A stretch of 64,000 nucleotides of DNA, taken from positions 62,001 to 126,000 of the forward strand of contig NZ_PSZM01000046.1 in the NCBI RefSeq assembly GCF_002964975.1. The letters are read 5' to 3'. Shown piece after piece: positions 11,201 through 18,111 of this stretch. Within the stretch, counting starts at the first letter, position 1. Each line of letters opens with the position of its first letter. The position numbers were made by a program, and so were the translations under genes. Under the pieces are notes generated by a model. It was not told where the DNA came from. It saw nothing but the letters and a program-made list of their open reading frames with translations, and searched no databases. The DNA comes from Apibacter adventoris (GTDB taxonomy: Bacteria; Bacteroidota; Bacteroidia; Flavobacteriales; Weeksellaceae).

Positions 11201-12340
11201 GGGGGGCTTAGCTTCTAAAATATACTTCATTTGTTCATCTCTCAGCTGAACAGGTGCAAAACCTAAAATTCCTACTCCCCACGTTTGATCTTTGAGAAGT
11301 TTTGCAGTTTTTAATACTGTATTTTTTGCCGTATTTCCCTGCATAAGACTCATAGCTATAAAAGGTAAGGCTCCTTCCTGAGATATTTTTTTAGCAAATT
11401 CAGGAACATCGCTTACCCTTGCCATAGGCCCTTGCGCTATAGGAAATTTTATATTCAGATCTTTACATAAATTATTTTCAGAACTTAATATGTTTAAAGA
11501 TTGAGCTTGCAACAAATGTCCATATGATGCTTCATGAATAGCAAAAATAAAATGAGATAAGTTTTTATATTGATCCACAAAGTTGACGGACAATGTAATA
11601 TCTTGCCCCATGGGAAGAATGTTTTGAGATAAATCTGCTCCTCCTAAAAAAGGAATTATATCATTATATGTAGGATTCTTAGGTAAAGAAGGGGAATTTT
11701 TTCTTAAAAGAACCCTAAAATTATCTATTAAAATGGTTTCGCTACCACTTAGTTTACTTAATATATTTTTAGTTTCTTTGTTTAAAGTACTGCATTCCGG
11801 GAATAAGGCGACTTGACTATCCAAAATAATTCCTTTTGCTCCAAGGGCTAAAGCAGCTGCTGAGGTATGAATTCCCATCCCTCCTTGTAAATAAATATTT
11901 ATAGGAAGTTGTGAGTAATTTTTCATTATTCCTTGAAATAATACAAAAGTAGATTCATAGGCTACTTTACCTGCTCCTTCATTTCCTTTTAATATAATAT
12001 TTTTTGCTCCGTTTTTAATTGCTGTAATTGCTTCTTCCAGAGAGTATACTTGATAATATAATTCAATATTTTTTTTAGGAGAGAACTTTATGTTTAAAGG
12101 AAGAATTACTTTGGAAACATTTTTTGGTAATTCTATTGAAGATATAGCTTGGGATGAATAACAAACCCCAAAATGATTTTTTGTTTTTTCTGACAGGTCT
12201 TTTAAACATTGTTCAGCTAATTTTTTATTATGTCCAAGATGTAAAATCGGGAATGCCCCTGACTTAAAAGTGTTTAATGCTAAATTAACATCCGGAATTT
12301 CAAAAGGAGAAAGAACGAATAACTCTTTTTTTTCTTGCAT
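5210..12340 (-). CDS. PUFA/PksE-like type I megasynthase (ER-ER-KS-AT-ACP-ACP-KR)
   Basis: A 2376-residue iterative type I synthase. Residues 1-290 look like a degenerate nitronate-monooxygenase barrel (QGGMGIHTS, ALGAKG). Residues about 295-640 are a second, better preserved barrel (FPIAQGPM, GRESGGHVG, FFAGGI) of the PfaD enoyl-reductase type. KS spans about 645-1080 with Cys836 in DAACASS, EAHGTGT and the GHTKCAAG histidine. AT spans about 1185-1480 with FSGQGSQ and Ser1281 in GHSYGE. Two ACPs carry LSIDSIKR at Ser1688 and Ser1811. KR occupies the C-terminus with GGAQGI near 2104 and catalytic SSIASVYG...Tyr2288. DH and PPTase are on the next protein. No second KS or chain-length factor is visible, unlike classical Pfa systems. 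With KR, DH and ER the set could make fully or partly reduced chains. The product is unknown. Confidence 0.92.
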   Translation of the reverse strand: MQEKKELFVLSPFEIPDVNLALNTFKSGAFPILHLGHNKKLAEQCLKDLSEKTKNHFGVCYSSQAISSIELPKNVSKVILPLNIKFSPKKNIELYYQVYSLEEAITAIKNGAKNIILKGNEGAGKVAYESTFVLFQGIMKNYSQLPINIYLQGGMGIHTSAAALALGAKGIILDSQVALFPECSTLNKETKNILSKLSGSETILIDNFRVLLRKNSPSLPKNPTYNDIIPFLGGADLSQNILPMGQDITLSVNFVDQYKNLSHFIFAIHEASYGHLLQAQSLNILSSENNLCKDLNIKFPIAQGPMARVSDVPEFAKKISQEGALPFIAMSLMQGNTAKNTVLKTAKLLKDQTWGVGILGFAPVQLRDEQMKYILEAKPPIVLIAGGRPSLAKPYEKEGIKVFLHVPSSSLLDMFLKEGARNFIFEGRESGGHVGPLSCLVLWEKQILRLLKQEDIPSLNLFFAGGIHNDFSSAFISIMTATLAARGAKIGVLMGSSYLYTKEAVDTGAIVSEYQTQAINQDKTVLLEAAPGQETRALDSPFIDYFNQKKQQLLSQGLDSKEVWIKLEELNIGRLRIASKGIERKGDKLIYLNNKEQVEKGIYMIGQIAALQDKAISIKELHTRVAINSQALILKLDKIQEPTPPHEPVKLAIVGMAGIFPGAQNLDEYWKNIILGKDSITEVPDSRWNKDLFYNPETRDTDYVSSKWGGFIPTIDFDPLEFGIPPQSLASIEPVQLLSLLVAKRALEDAGYDLATFDGENTSVIIGAEGATDLAAAYGFRGYAKQVFGELPEEFKQMLPKLNEDSFPGVLSNVVAGRIANRLNLGGSNFTVDAACASSLAALDIAYQELQNNKSDIVILGGADLHNGLNDFLMFSATYALSKKGYCASFDSESDGIALGEGIGMIILKRLEDAERDNDRIYAVIRGTGGSSDGRNLGMTAPNKKGQIKALQRAYKNAGILPSEVELIEAHGTGTVVGDRTELSALTDMFLESGAVKGQTHLGSVKTQIGHTKCAAGIAGVIKAALSTYYGIQPPTLHLNKPNPFYNKEISPFVFNKKAGIWNNDKRISGISAFGFGGTNFHVVMENYQPTISTQSTLPSWPSELFVFRGDTLEEAQSLLQKIKQLLHFNDKLPLKNIAYSLSLYNKKDIQICIVATNHEDLLSKIDVILSNQKNEKGIYLRNLKKGKIVFLFSGQGSQRVNMARDLFVAFPAMRELLQQNKEYEKVIFPHAVFDDESLLKQKKSITETQNTQPLLGIVDLAIAKFLHSLGIKPDILAGHSYGELPALCFSGVFAPEHLVFLSRERANAILEAVKDDKGKMIAVSIDERSLKELLQGEKEIWPVNFNSQKQIILAGTTTAMNSFVEKLNKKNISSKELAVDCAFHSPLLKEAKNIYAKYLKKISFSKPTIPVWSNTTADAYPSEVIKIKERLSEHLIQPVLFSKEIKALYDHGARIFIETGPGRVLINLAQTILGKDEITTIQTEDKNEEGIEFILKALAQYISTGNSIQVEKLFDGRNVHILDIDNPEQYKKNSTLWLINGHNAIPSVGKLPSNGALPITKPVKINGMSGNSIDNISSLSNSEQVILEYLNNMKSIIQNQRDVMLGYLGQPPSIEVPIQTANTESLPQSVSIQSSMNVDTIVTSANSNFSVEEIKKLLLETVSEKTGYPIDMLGLDLDLEADLSIDSIKRMEIIGALREKLGITDDLEESEDAIERMASIKTLNGLIEWIEELAKENKKNINNQSSLEISQKLDNTITTNLVTSTDKPFSIPSAQEIKALLLETVSEKTGYPIDMLGLDLDLEADLSIDSIKRMEIIGALREKLGFTDDLEESEDAIERMASIKTLNGMIKWIEELTNPENLSLINHAQQHINHSISFDNKSISELESTLINKNNTETTLLRAKLSLEKWNDPDAKILDINNKKLAIVDDGGSFSKNVKNKLESKGAKVDIINGNEDLSDYNGLILLDTIKSSIHYKIDDVFQMVKQLNLENVEWIFIFSDTLVELKKEKDIKKLNQIEGFPGFIKSIAREYSHINCRCINSYSPFNTKSISEIVHNELSISDISSEIIYKEKERFRYNIISEPLSKTKDSKLQLDINSVVLVLGGAQGITSELIIHLSKEYPCHYILVGRSPIPKPENKKYVHFSSKNEIREFLISEEKMKIPAEIEKKVNNIYKENQIIKTLTKIKESGSKVTYKSVDITNEKNFRKLIQNIYKKDGKIDGVIHAAGLLIDKLFAHKTLDSFKQVYSTKITPLHILFEELKPDVKFITFFSSIASVYGNRGQCDYAAANSVFDLIAQIYTHKNNSRILTINWGPWKGAGMVSSALESEFNKRGISLIPLKEGAKSFIDELKYGTEKQIMIMGEGDGVKQFFGI

Positions 12341-12441
12341 GGCTTACTTATTCAAGGTATTTAAACAATATTATTTTATAATTTGTGTAATGATCAGTTA
12401 TTTTGTTTAAATAGTAATAATAGTATTACTTTATATAAAAG

Positions 12442-12475
12442 TTATCACCTCAATTTAGCGTGATAATTTTTTTTT
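12442..12475. terminator. Hairpin with T-run in the leader before the megasynthase
   Basis: TTATCAC (12442-12448) pairs with GTGATAA (12460-12466) over an 11-base loop. Nine T follow on the plus strand, while on the minus strand the stem is followed by CTTTTATAT. No plus-strand gene precedes it, so it is either a weak minus-strand terminator after the MATE gene or an attenuator in the megasynthase leader. Confidence 0.4.
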
Positions 12476-12499
12476 AAACTACATAAAACAATTTGTATG

Positions 12500-12507
12500 C
12501 AAATATA
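12500..12507 (-). promoter_or_regulatory. Candidate -7 element for the megasynthase operon
   Basis: TATATTTG on the minus strand matches the Bacteroidota -7 consensus TAnnTTTG. It lies just after the MATE stop codon and would give a leader of about 150 nt before the megasynthase ATG, with the 12442-12466 hairpin inside it. No clear -33 TTTG is present. Confidence 0.35.
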
Positions 12508-12531
12508 GTAATTAATATTATATGTTTTTAG

Positions 12532-13899
12532 CTATATAGCATATAAACTTTTCAATTTATATGTTTGGTATATTAAAAAAAACACAGCTAAGATTGTAGA
12601 AATTATGTCGGATAGAGGGATGGAAAGCCAAATTCCATTGAGGTTGAAAAAATTAGGGAGTATGAAAAGAGAAGGTATAAGTACTAAAAATTGTCGTGTC
12701 ATACTCAAAAAAAATGATAAAATAGCCTTTCCAATACATTGAAAAAAGTTAGAAACTACCATTTGAAATCCACTTAAAGGTAGAGTTACGGTCATTATTT
12801 GTAATGCTATAGATGCCTCCTTCGCTAAATTTGGTGAAGGGTTAAAGGGTTGTACAACCCAATTTGGAAGAAAGAAACCAAATAATAAACCTAAGAATCC
12901 TATAAAAACTCCTACTTTTATTGTGTAAATTAAAGTTTCTTTTACTCGCTTCATTTTTTTTGCTCCATAATTATATCCTATTATAGGTTGCATTCCTTGA
13001 GTAAGTCCAACCAATATCATAATAAAAACCATGGTTAAACGGTTAGCAATAGTATAAGCCTCAATAGCTGTACTTCCTCCAAATTTTTTTAATTGATTAT
13101 TAATGAAAAATATGACAAGAGAAGCGGCTATTTGCATAAAAAATGGAGCAAAGCCTATGTTAATGATGGACCAGGTAATATTTGCATTTATTCGTACTCT
13201 TTTCCAATGAAATAATAGAGTATGTTTTTTTTGGAAAAAATGTATCATCACTACAGTTACACCTATAAGCATGGATATTGTAGTAGCTATGGCAGCCCCT
13301 TTCATTCCCCAATTGAAAATAAAGATAAATATAGGAGCTATGATAATATTGGCTATAACTCCTATGAGCATGGTATACATAGATTTTTTAGGATATCCGG
13401 ATGCTCTCATTATACTATTGAAAGCAATATTTAAAGTTAAAAATATATTTCCGGGAAGGTAATATTGTAAAAATTCTTTGGCATATGGAAAAGTTTCTTC
13501 CGTTGCTCCAATAGAAATTAATATGGAATCAATATATATGTATATCCCGAAGACGGTTATACTTGTTAAAAATATAGTAAGCAAAAAGGAATTACCTACC
13601 ACTTTTTCAGCAGATTGTTGGTCTTTTTTACCTAAATATAATGAAACTCTTGTGGCAGCTCCTGCTCCAATTAATAAACCTATTCCTGAAATTAAATTCA
13701 TAATAGGAAGTACTACGCCTAGTCCCCCTATAGCATGATCTCCTAAATTTGGTCCATGACCAATATAAATACTATCTATTATATTATATAAAGCAATTAC
13801 AGTAATACCGATAATTGAAGGAATAGCATATTGCCAAAGAAGATTACTAATTTTTTTATTTTCTAAATCTTCTATATTTTTACTTTTGTAAATTTCCAT
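12532..13899 (-). CDS. MATE-family efflux transporter
   Basis: A 455-residue polytopic inner-membrane protein with about 12 hydrophobic segments and the two-fold repeat of the MATE family. Diagnostic stretches are the N-terminal LLWQYAIPSIIG, the GLGVVLPIMNLISG and GAGAATRVSLYLGKK region, and the second-half GLTQGMQPIIGYNYGAK. These transporters export cationic drugs or metabolites using Na+ or H+ gradients. The gene is transcribed in the same direction as the megasynthase operon and ends 191 bases before its ATG, so it may export the product or protect against it. It could equally be an independent multidrug pump, since a possible terminator and promoter lie between. Confidence 0.9.
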   Translation of the reverse strand: MEIYKSKNIEDLENKKISNLLWQYAIPSIIGITVIALYNIIDSIYIGHGPNLGDHAIGGLGVVLPIMNLISGIGLLIGAGAATRVSLYLGKKDQQSAEKVVGNSFLLTIFLTSITVFGIYIYIDSILISIGATEETFPYAKEFLQYYLPGNIFLTLNIAFNSIMRASGYPKKSMYTMLIGVIANIIIAPIFIFIFNWGMKGAAIATTISMLIGVTVVMIHFFQKKHTLLFHWKRVRINANITWSIINIGFAPFFMQIAASLVIFFINNQLKKFGGSTAIEAYTIANRLTMVFIMILVGLTQGMQPIIGYNYGAKKMKRVKETLIYTIKVGVFIGFLGLLFGFFLPNWVVQPFNPSPNLAKEASIALQIMTVTLPLSGFQMVVSNFFQCIGKAILSFFLSMTRQFLVLIPSLFILPNFFNLNGIWLSIPLSDIISTILAVFFLIYQTYKLKSLYAI

Positions 13900-13977
13900 A
13901 TATACTTAGATGAAAACATAGGCAGTGTTTTTTTAAGAAATAGATATTCATAGAAATATAGTTGAATACAATTTTGA

Positions 13978-14682
13978 TTATTCTTTTACTAATAATCGAA
14001 ATCCCTCGCCATGAATGTTTACGATTTCTACGTTTTCATCTTCTTTAAATAATTTTCTAATTTTTGCAATATATACATCCATGCTTCTTGATGTGAAATA
14101 GTTGTCATTATGCCATATTTTAATTAGAGCTTCTTCTCTAGGCATAAGGTCATTTTTATACTTACACAGAAGTTTTAATAATTCATTTTCTTTAGGTGAA
14201 AGTTTGTACATTTTATCTTTTACCTCTAATTGTCTAAGTTTAGTGTTAAATTTGAAACTTGAAATTTCATAAACTTCTTTGTCTTCATTTTCTTCATTAG
14301 TTGCATTATTATTATTTCTTTGCAATACTGCATTAATTTTATATAACAATACTTCTGAGTCAAAAGGTTTAGTTATATAATCATTAGCCCCTAATTTATA
14401 TCCTGTTAATATATCTTCTCTCATATTTTTAGCTGTTAAAAATATGATGGGAATATCCGGATTTATGTCTATTATTTCCTTTGCTAATGTAAATCCATCT
14501 TTTTTAGGCATCATAACATCTGAAAGGCATAGATCAAAAGTATCTGATTTAAATTTTTCCAATCCATCCTCTCCATCTACGGCAAGGGTGACGTCATAAT
14601 CATTCAAGGTTAAATAATCCTTCAGTACGGCTCCAAAACTTGGATCATCCTCTATTAATAATAATTTTACTTTTTTATCCAT
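13978..14682 (-). CDS. OmpR-family response regulator
   Basis: A 234-residue DNA-binding response regulator. The receiver domain (residues 1-120) has the acidic pair EDD, phospho-acceptor Asp55 in LCLSDVMMP, and the conserved FLTAK lysine. The C-terminal winged helix (about 140-234) has the PKENELLKLL and SRSMDVYIAKIRKLF recognition-helix region typical of OmpR/PhoB proteins. Its start overlaps the histidine kinase stop by 8 bases, so the pair is translationally coupled. The kinase/regulator pair resembles RprX/RprY of Bacteroides, but orthology cannot be settled here. It lies 78 bases upstream of the MATE gene on the same strand, so control of the MATE gene is possible but unproven. Confidence 0.93.
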   Translation of the reverse strand: MDKKVKLLLIEDDPSFGAVLKDYLTLNDYDVTLAVDGEDGLEKFKSDTFDLCLSDVMMPKKDGFTLAKEIIDINPDIPIIFLTAKNMREDILTGYKLGANDYITKPFDSEVLLYKINAVLQRNNNNATNEENEDKEVYEISSFKFNTKLRQLEVKDKMYKLSPKENELLKLLCKYKNDLMPREEALIKIWHNDNYFTSRSMDVYIAKIRKLFKEDENVEIVNIHGEGFRLLVKE

Positions 14683-16246
14683 AGTTTGATTGATTTAAAG
14701 GTATTTTTATAATAAATGTTGTTCCTTTGTGTAGTTTACTTACAACTTTAATACCACCTTTGTGTAATTTAATTATATTTTTAACGTAGGCTAAACCTAA
14801 GCCATGTCCTTTAACATTGTGAATATTCCCTGTTTCTTCCCTATAAAATTTTTCAAAAATCTTTTTTATTACATTTTCCTGCATTCCTTTGCCTTTATCA
14901 GAAATTTCAACAACATAGTCATTTTTATTATTATATGTTTTTACTGTAATTTCCGGTTTTTCCGGGGAATATTTATTAGCATTATCTAATATATTTACAA
15001 AAGCATTTGTTAAATGAAAACCATCTACAGAAGCTATATGTTTTTCGGCTGTATAATTTTCAATTATTTTGCCTCCTCTTTGTTCAACTTGTACTCGAAC
15101 CGTTTTTACACTGTTTTTCAGAACATCTCTTATATCGGTTTCTTTACGTACAAGTTCTAAAGCATTTCTCTCAAGTTTAGACATTCTTAAAACCATTTCT
15201 ACCTGTTTTTTCATTCTTTCATTTTCCTGTTTAATTAATGAAATATAAAATTTCATTTTTTCAGGATTTTCTTGTATTTTTTCTGATTTTAATGTGTCTG
15301 TTGCTATATTTATAGTAGCTATAGGGGTTTTAAATTCATGAGACATGTTATTTATGAAATCAGTTTTTATTTCCGAGATCTTTTTTTGCCTGGACATGTA
15401 ATAAATAGAGGCAATATAGATAGCAATAATTATAAGGGTAGAAGCTATAGTAACTGCGATTGCTCCAAAAATAGGGTTTAATACTGAATATTGTTTAGAA
15501 GGGAAGTAAACCGAAAGATAATATTGGGTATTATCTTTTCCATCAGAAAATAAAATAACATTATAATTTTGTTTAGGGTGTTTACTTAAAACAAAATCTT
15601 TGCTATGCACGGAGGTAGGTTTTAAATTATTATTTAATATACCACATTTAAAATCTGTATCTATATTTTGTTTTTTAAGTTCTTGGTTTACTATAGAATC
15701 AATTTGTTTAATGGATACCCTAGATTCCAAGCTCATTTGATTTACACTTAAACGGGCAAACTCATCTAAGGTAAATTTTGGGCTAGTAAAGCTATTTTCA
15801 ATATTATCTTCAATAGGTCTTAATTTTTGATCATTTGAATCCTTTTTAATCTTGAGTACCCCTTCATCAGTTAAAAGATTCGTAATTTTTAAAGTATCTT
15901 TTTGGGAAAAAGGAATAGCGAGTGGTTTTTTATGAACAATGGTTTTTTTATAGATAATGTATTTAACAGATTGAGAATCTATTACACTCATTGCTGTTTG
16001 AATCGTACTGGAATCTTTTTGAGCATTAATATTTTGATAAAAATTGGTAAAAGGCTTATAAAATTTATTGATTTCAAGAGTGTTAAGTTTTTGGGAAGAG
16101 CTATTTAATGCTTTATAAACTCTTGAAGAAAAATCTTGTTCTCCTGCATCTACAGATTGTTTAAGCCAGAAAATTTGCAACCCAATAAAGACAATGAGTG
16201 AAATTGTCATAAGTCCTGATAAAATGGGGATAAAACGTTCCTTCAT
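14675..16246 (-). CDS. Membrane sensor histidine kinase
   Basis: A 523-residue sensor kinase. A first membrane helix lies at about residues 10-29, followed by an extracytoplasmic sensor region of about 230 residues and a second helix near 255-285. The cytoplasmic kinase core shows the H box MSHEFKTP with His303, the N box ILDNANKYSP, the G1 box DKGKGM and the G2 box GHGLGLAYV. No HAMP domain is obvious between the second helix and the H box. It forms an operon with the OmpR-type regulator that follows. The signal sensed is unknown. A perfect TATTTTTG -7 element ends only five bases before the ATG, which would make the transcript nearly leaderless. Confidence 0.93.
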   Translation of the reverse strand: MKERFIPILSGLMTISLIVFIGLQIFWLKQSVDAGEQDFSSRVYKALNSSSQKLNTLEINKFYKPFTNFYQNINAQKDSSTIQTAMSVIDSQSVKYIIYKKTIVHKKPLAIPFSQKDTLKITNLLTDEGVLKIKKDSNDQKLRPIEDNIENSFTSPKFTLDEFARLSVNQMSLESRVSIKQIDSIVNQELKKQNIDTDFKCGILNNNLKPTSVHSKDFVLSKHPKQNYNVILFSDGKDNTQYYLSVYFPSKQYSVLNPIFGAIAVTIASTLIIIAIYIASIYYMSRQKKISEIKTDFINNMSHEFKTPIATINIATDTLKSEKIQENPEKMKFYISLIKQENERMKKQVEMVLRMSKLERNALELVRKETDIRDVLKNSVKTVRVQVEQRGGKIIENYTAEKHIASVDGFHLTNAFVNILDNANKYSPEKPEITVKTYNNKNDYVVEISDKGKGMQENVIKKIFEKFYREETGNIHNVKGHGLGLAYVKNIIKLHKGGIKVVSKLHKGTTFIIKIPLNQSNYG

Positions 16247-16250
16247 GTTA

Positions 16251-16258
16251 CAAAAATA
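16251..16258 (-). promoter_or_regulatory. Candidate -7 element, histidine kinase operon
   Basis: TATTTTTG on the minus strand matches TAnnTTTG and sits just before the ATG at 16246. If used, transcription would begin at about the start codon. No good -33 element is seen. Confidence 0.3.
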
Positions 16259-16385
16259 ATCAATTAAATTTTAAGTAAATGATTAGGATTTATTTACTAA
16301 TAAAAATAAGAATAAAAAATAAAATGACAGTAATATTACGTTCTATATTAATGTTTTAAATTTATGAAATTCTTTGAAAATAACG

Positions 16386-16393
16386 TAAATTTG
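16386..16393 (+). promoter_or_regulatory. Candidate -7 element for glnS
   Basis: TAAATTTG matches TAnnTTTG exactly. It predicts transcription from about 16400, giving a leader of about 16 nt to the ATG at 16416 and ruling out the longer reading frame that opens at 16395. A TTTG at 16373-16376 is too close to act as the -33 element. Confidence 0.45.
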
Positions 16394-16415
16394 CTTGTTA
16401 ATATTATTATATATC

Positions 16416-18098
16416 ATGCAAGAAGAAGAAAAAAAATCACTTAATTTTTTAGAACAAATAATAGAAGATGACTTAAGTGAGGGTTTTCCAGAAGATAAAT
16501 TAAGATTTAGATTTCCTCCAGAACCTAATGGGTATTTACATATTGGTCATACCAAAGCTATATGGATAAATTTTGGATTAGGAGAAAAATATAAAGCACC
16601 GGTTAATTTGCGTTTTGATGATACAAACCCCGAAAAAGAGGAACAGGAGTATGTAGATGCTATAAAAAGAGATGTAGAATGGTTGGGATATAAGTGGGAT
16701 AAGATATGTTACGCTTCAGATTATTTTCAAAAGTTATATGATTGGGCAGAAAAATTAATTTCAGAAGGGAAAGCATATGTAGATGATCAAACTTCTGAAG
16801 AAATTAATGCTCAAAGAAAATCACCTTTTGAAGAAGGTATTGAAAGTCCTTTCAGAAATAGAAGTGTAGAAGAAAATCTTCTTTTGTTTAGGCGAATGAA
16901 AGCCGGTGATTTTGAAGAAGGGACTCATGTTTTACGGGCAAAAATAGATATGAAGTCTGCAAATATGAATATGAGGGACCCAGTTATGTATAGAATATTA
17001 AAAAAGCCACACCATAGGACCGGAGAAGAATGGTCTATTTATCCTATGTATGATTGGACACATGGAGAATCTGATTATATTGAGCAAGTATCACATTCTT
17101 TATGTTCTTTAGAGTTTGAAAATCACAGACCACTTTATGAATGGTATCTAAATCAGGTATATAAAAAAAATACAACCAAAAGTAAACAAAGAGAATTTGC
17201 TCGATTAAATGTTAGTTATACAATTACAAGTAAAAGGAAGCTATTAAAATTAGTAGAAGGAAAATATGTCTCAGGGTGGGATGATCCGCGAATGCCTACC
17301 GTTTCCGGTATGAGAAGAAGAGGATATACCCCGGAAGCAATTAAAAACTTTTTAGAAAGAGTAGGAGTTGCTAAAAGAGAGAATCTAATAGATGTTTCCC
17401 TCTTAGAATTTACGGTAAGAGATCATTTAAATAAAATTGCACCAAGAGTAATGGCGGTTCTTAATCCAGTTAAATTGGTTATTACCAATTTAAATGAAGA
17501 CAATGAAGAATGGGTTTCGTTAGAAAATAATCCTGAAGATCCAAATTCAGGAGAAAGAAATGTACCCTTTTCTAAAGAAATATATATTGAAAGAGAAGAT
17601 TTTATGGAAGAAGCTCCTAAAAAATTTTTCCGTTTAACTTTAGGGGGAGAAGTAAGATTAAAAGGGGCCTATATAATCAAAGCAGAATCTGTACAAAAAG
17701 ATGAGCATGGGAATATCCAAACCATCTATTGTACCTATGATAAAGAAAGCAAAAGTGGAAGTGGATCAGAAGCAAGTATGAGGAAAGTAAAAGGTACTTT
17801 ACATTGGGTGTCTGTAAGACATGCCTTGCCTATTGAAGTAAGGATATATGATCGATTATTTATTGATGAATCTCCTGATAGTCATGAAGATGATTTTTTG
17901 GAATATTTAAATCCTGAATCCTTAAAGATTATTAAGGGTTTTGCAGAACCAAGTTTAAGCGAATCAAAAGTTGGAGATAAGTTTCAGTTTCAAAGGATAG
18001 GTTACTTTGCTGTTGATAAAGATTCTAAAGAAAATAAGTTAATTTTTAACAGAACTGTAACTTTAAAAGATACATGGGCAAAAATTAATAATAAATAA
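16416..18098 (+). CDS. glnS: Glutaminyl-tRNA synthetase
   Basis: A 560-residue class Ic aminoacyl-tRNA synthetase that charges tRNA-Gln. The catalytic domain starts with FRFPPEPNGY and HIGH at 42-45; LRFDDTNP follows, and SKRKLLKL is the KMSKS-equivalent loop. The C-terminal half forms the two anticodon-binding beta-barrels (RDHLNKIAPR onward). Length is close to the usual 550-560. I chose the ATG at 16416 because a -7 promoter element lies at 16386-16393 and the extra seven hydrophobic residues of the longer frame are not typical of the family. A secreted DUF2911 protein follows after 13 bases, and both end at the terminator at 19013. Confidence 0.96.
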   Translation: MQEEEKKSLNFLEQIIEDDLSEGFPEDKLRFRFPPEPNGYLHIGHTKAIWINFGLGEKYKAPVNLRFDDTNPEKEEQEYVDAIKRDVEWLGYKWDKICYASDYFQKLYDWAEKLISEGKAYVDDQTSEEINAQRKSPFEEGIESPFRNRSVEENLLLFRRMKAGDFEEGTHVLRAKIDMKSANMNMRDPVMYRILKKPHHRTGEEWSIYPMYDWTHGESDYIEQVSHSLCSLEFENHRPLYEWYLNQVYKKNTTKSKQREFARLNVSYTITSKRKLLKLVEGKYVSGWDDPRMPTVSGMRRRGYTPEAIKNFLERVGVAKRENLIDVSLLEFTVRDHLNKIAPRVMAVLNPVKLVITNLNEDNEEWVSLENNPEDPNSGERNVPFSKEIYIEREDFMEEAPKKFFRLTLGGEVRLKGAYIIKAESVQKDEHGNIQTIYCTYDKESKSGSGSEASMRKVKGTLHWVSVRHALPIEVRIYDRLFIDESPDSHEDDFLEYLNPESLKIIKGFAEPSLSESKVGDKFQFQRIGYFAVDKDSKENKLIFNRTVTLKDTWAKINNK

Positions 18099-18111
18099 AA
18101 CCTATAACAAG

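Noticed and set aside
5210-12340. Classical PfaA of a PUFA synthase
   Set aside because: ACP motifs match, but the enoyl reductase is fused at the N-terminus, DH and PPTase are on the next protein, and no second KS/chain-length factor is present.
1-12340. Flexirubin or aryl-polyene cluster
   Set aside because: No type II KS/CLF pairs, ammonia-lyase, or multiple small FabA/FabG-like genes; the architecture is type I.
16395-16415. Longer glnS start at 16395
   Set aside because: It begins only 2 bases after a predicted -7 element, upstream of the expected transcription start, and the added seven residues do not match the family.
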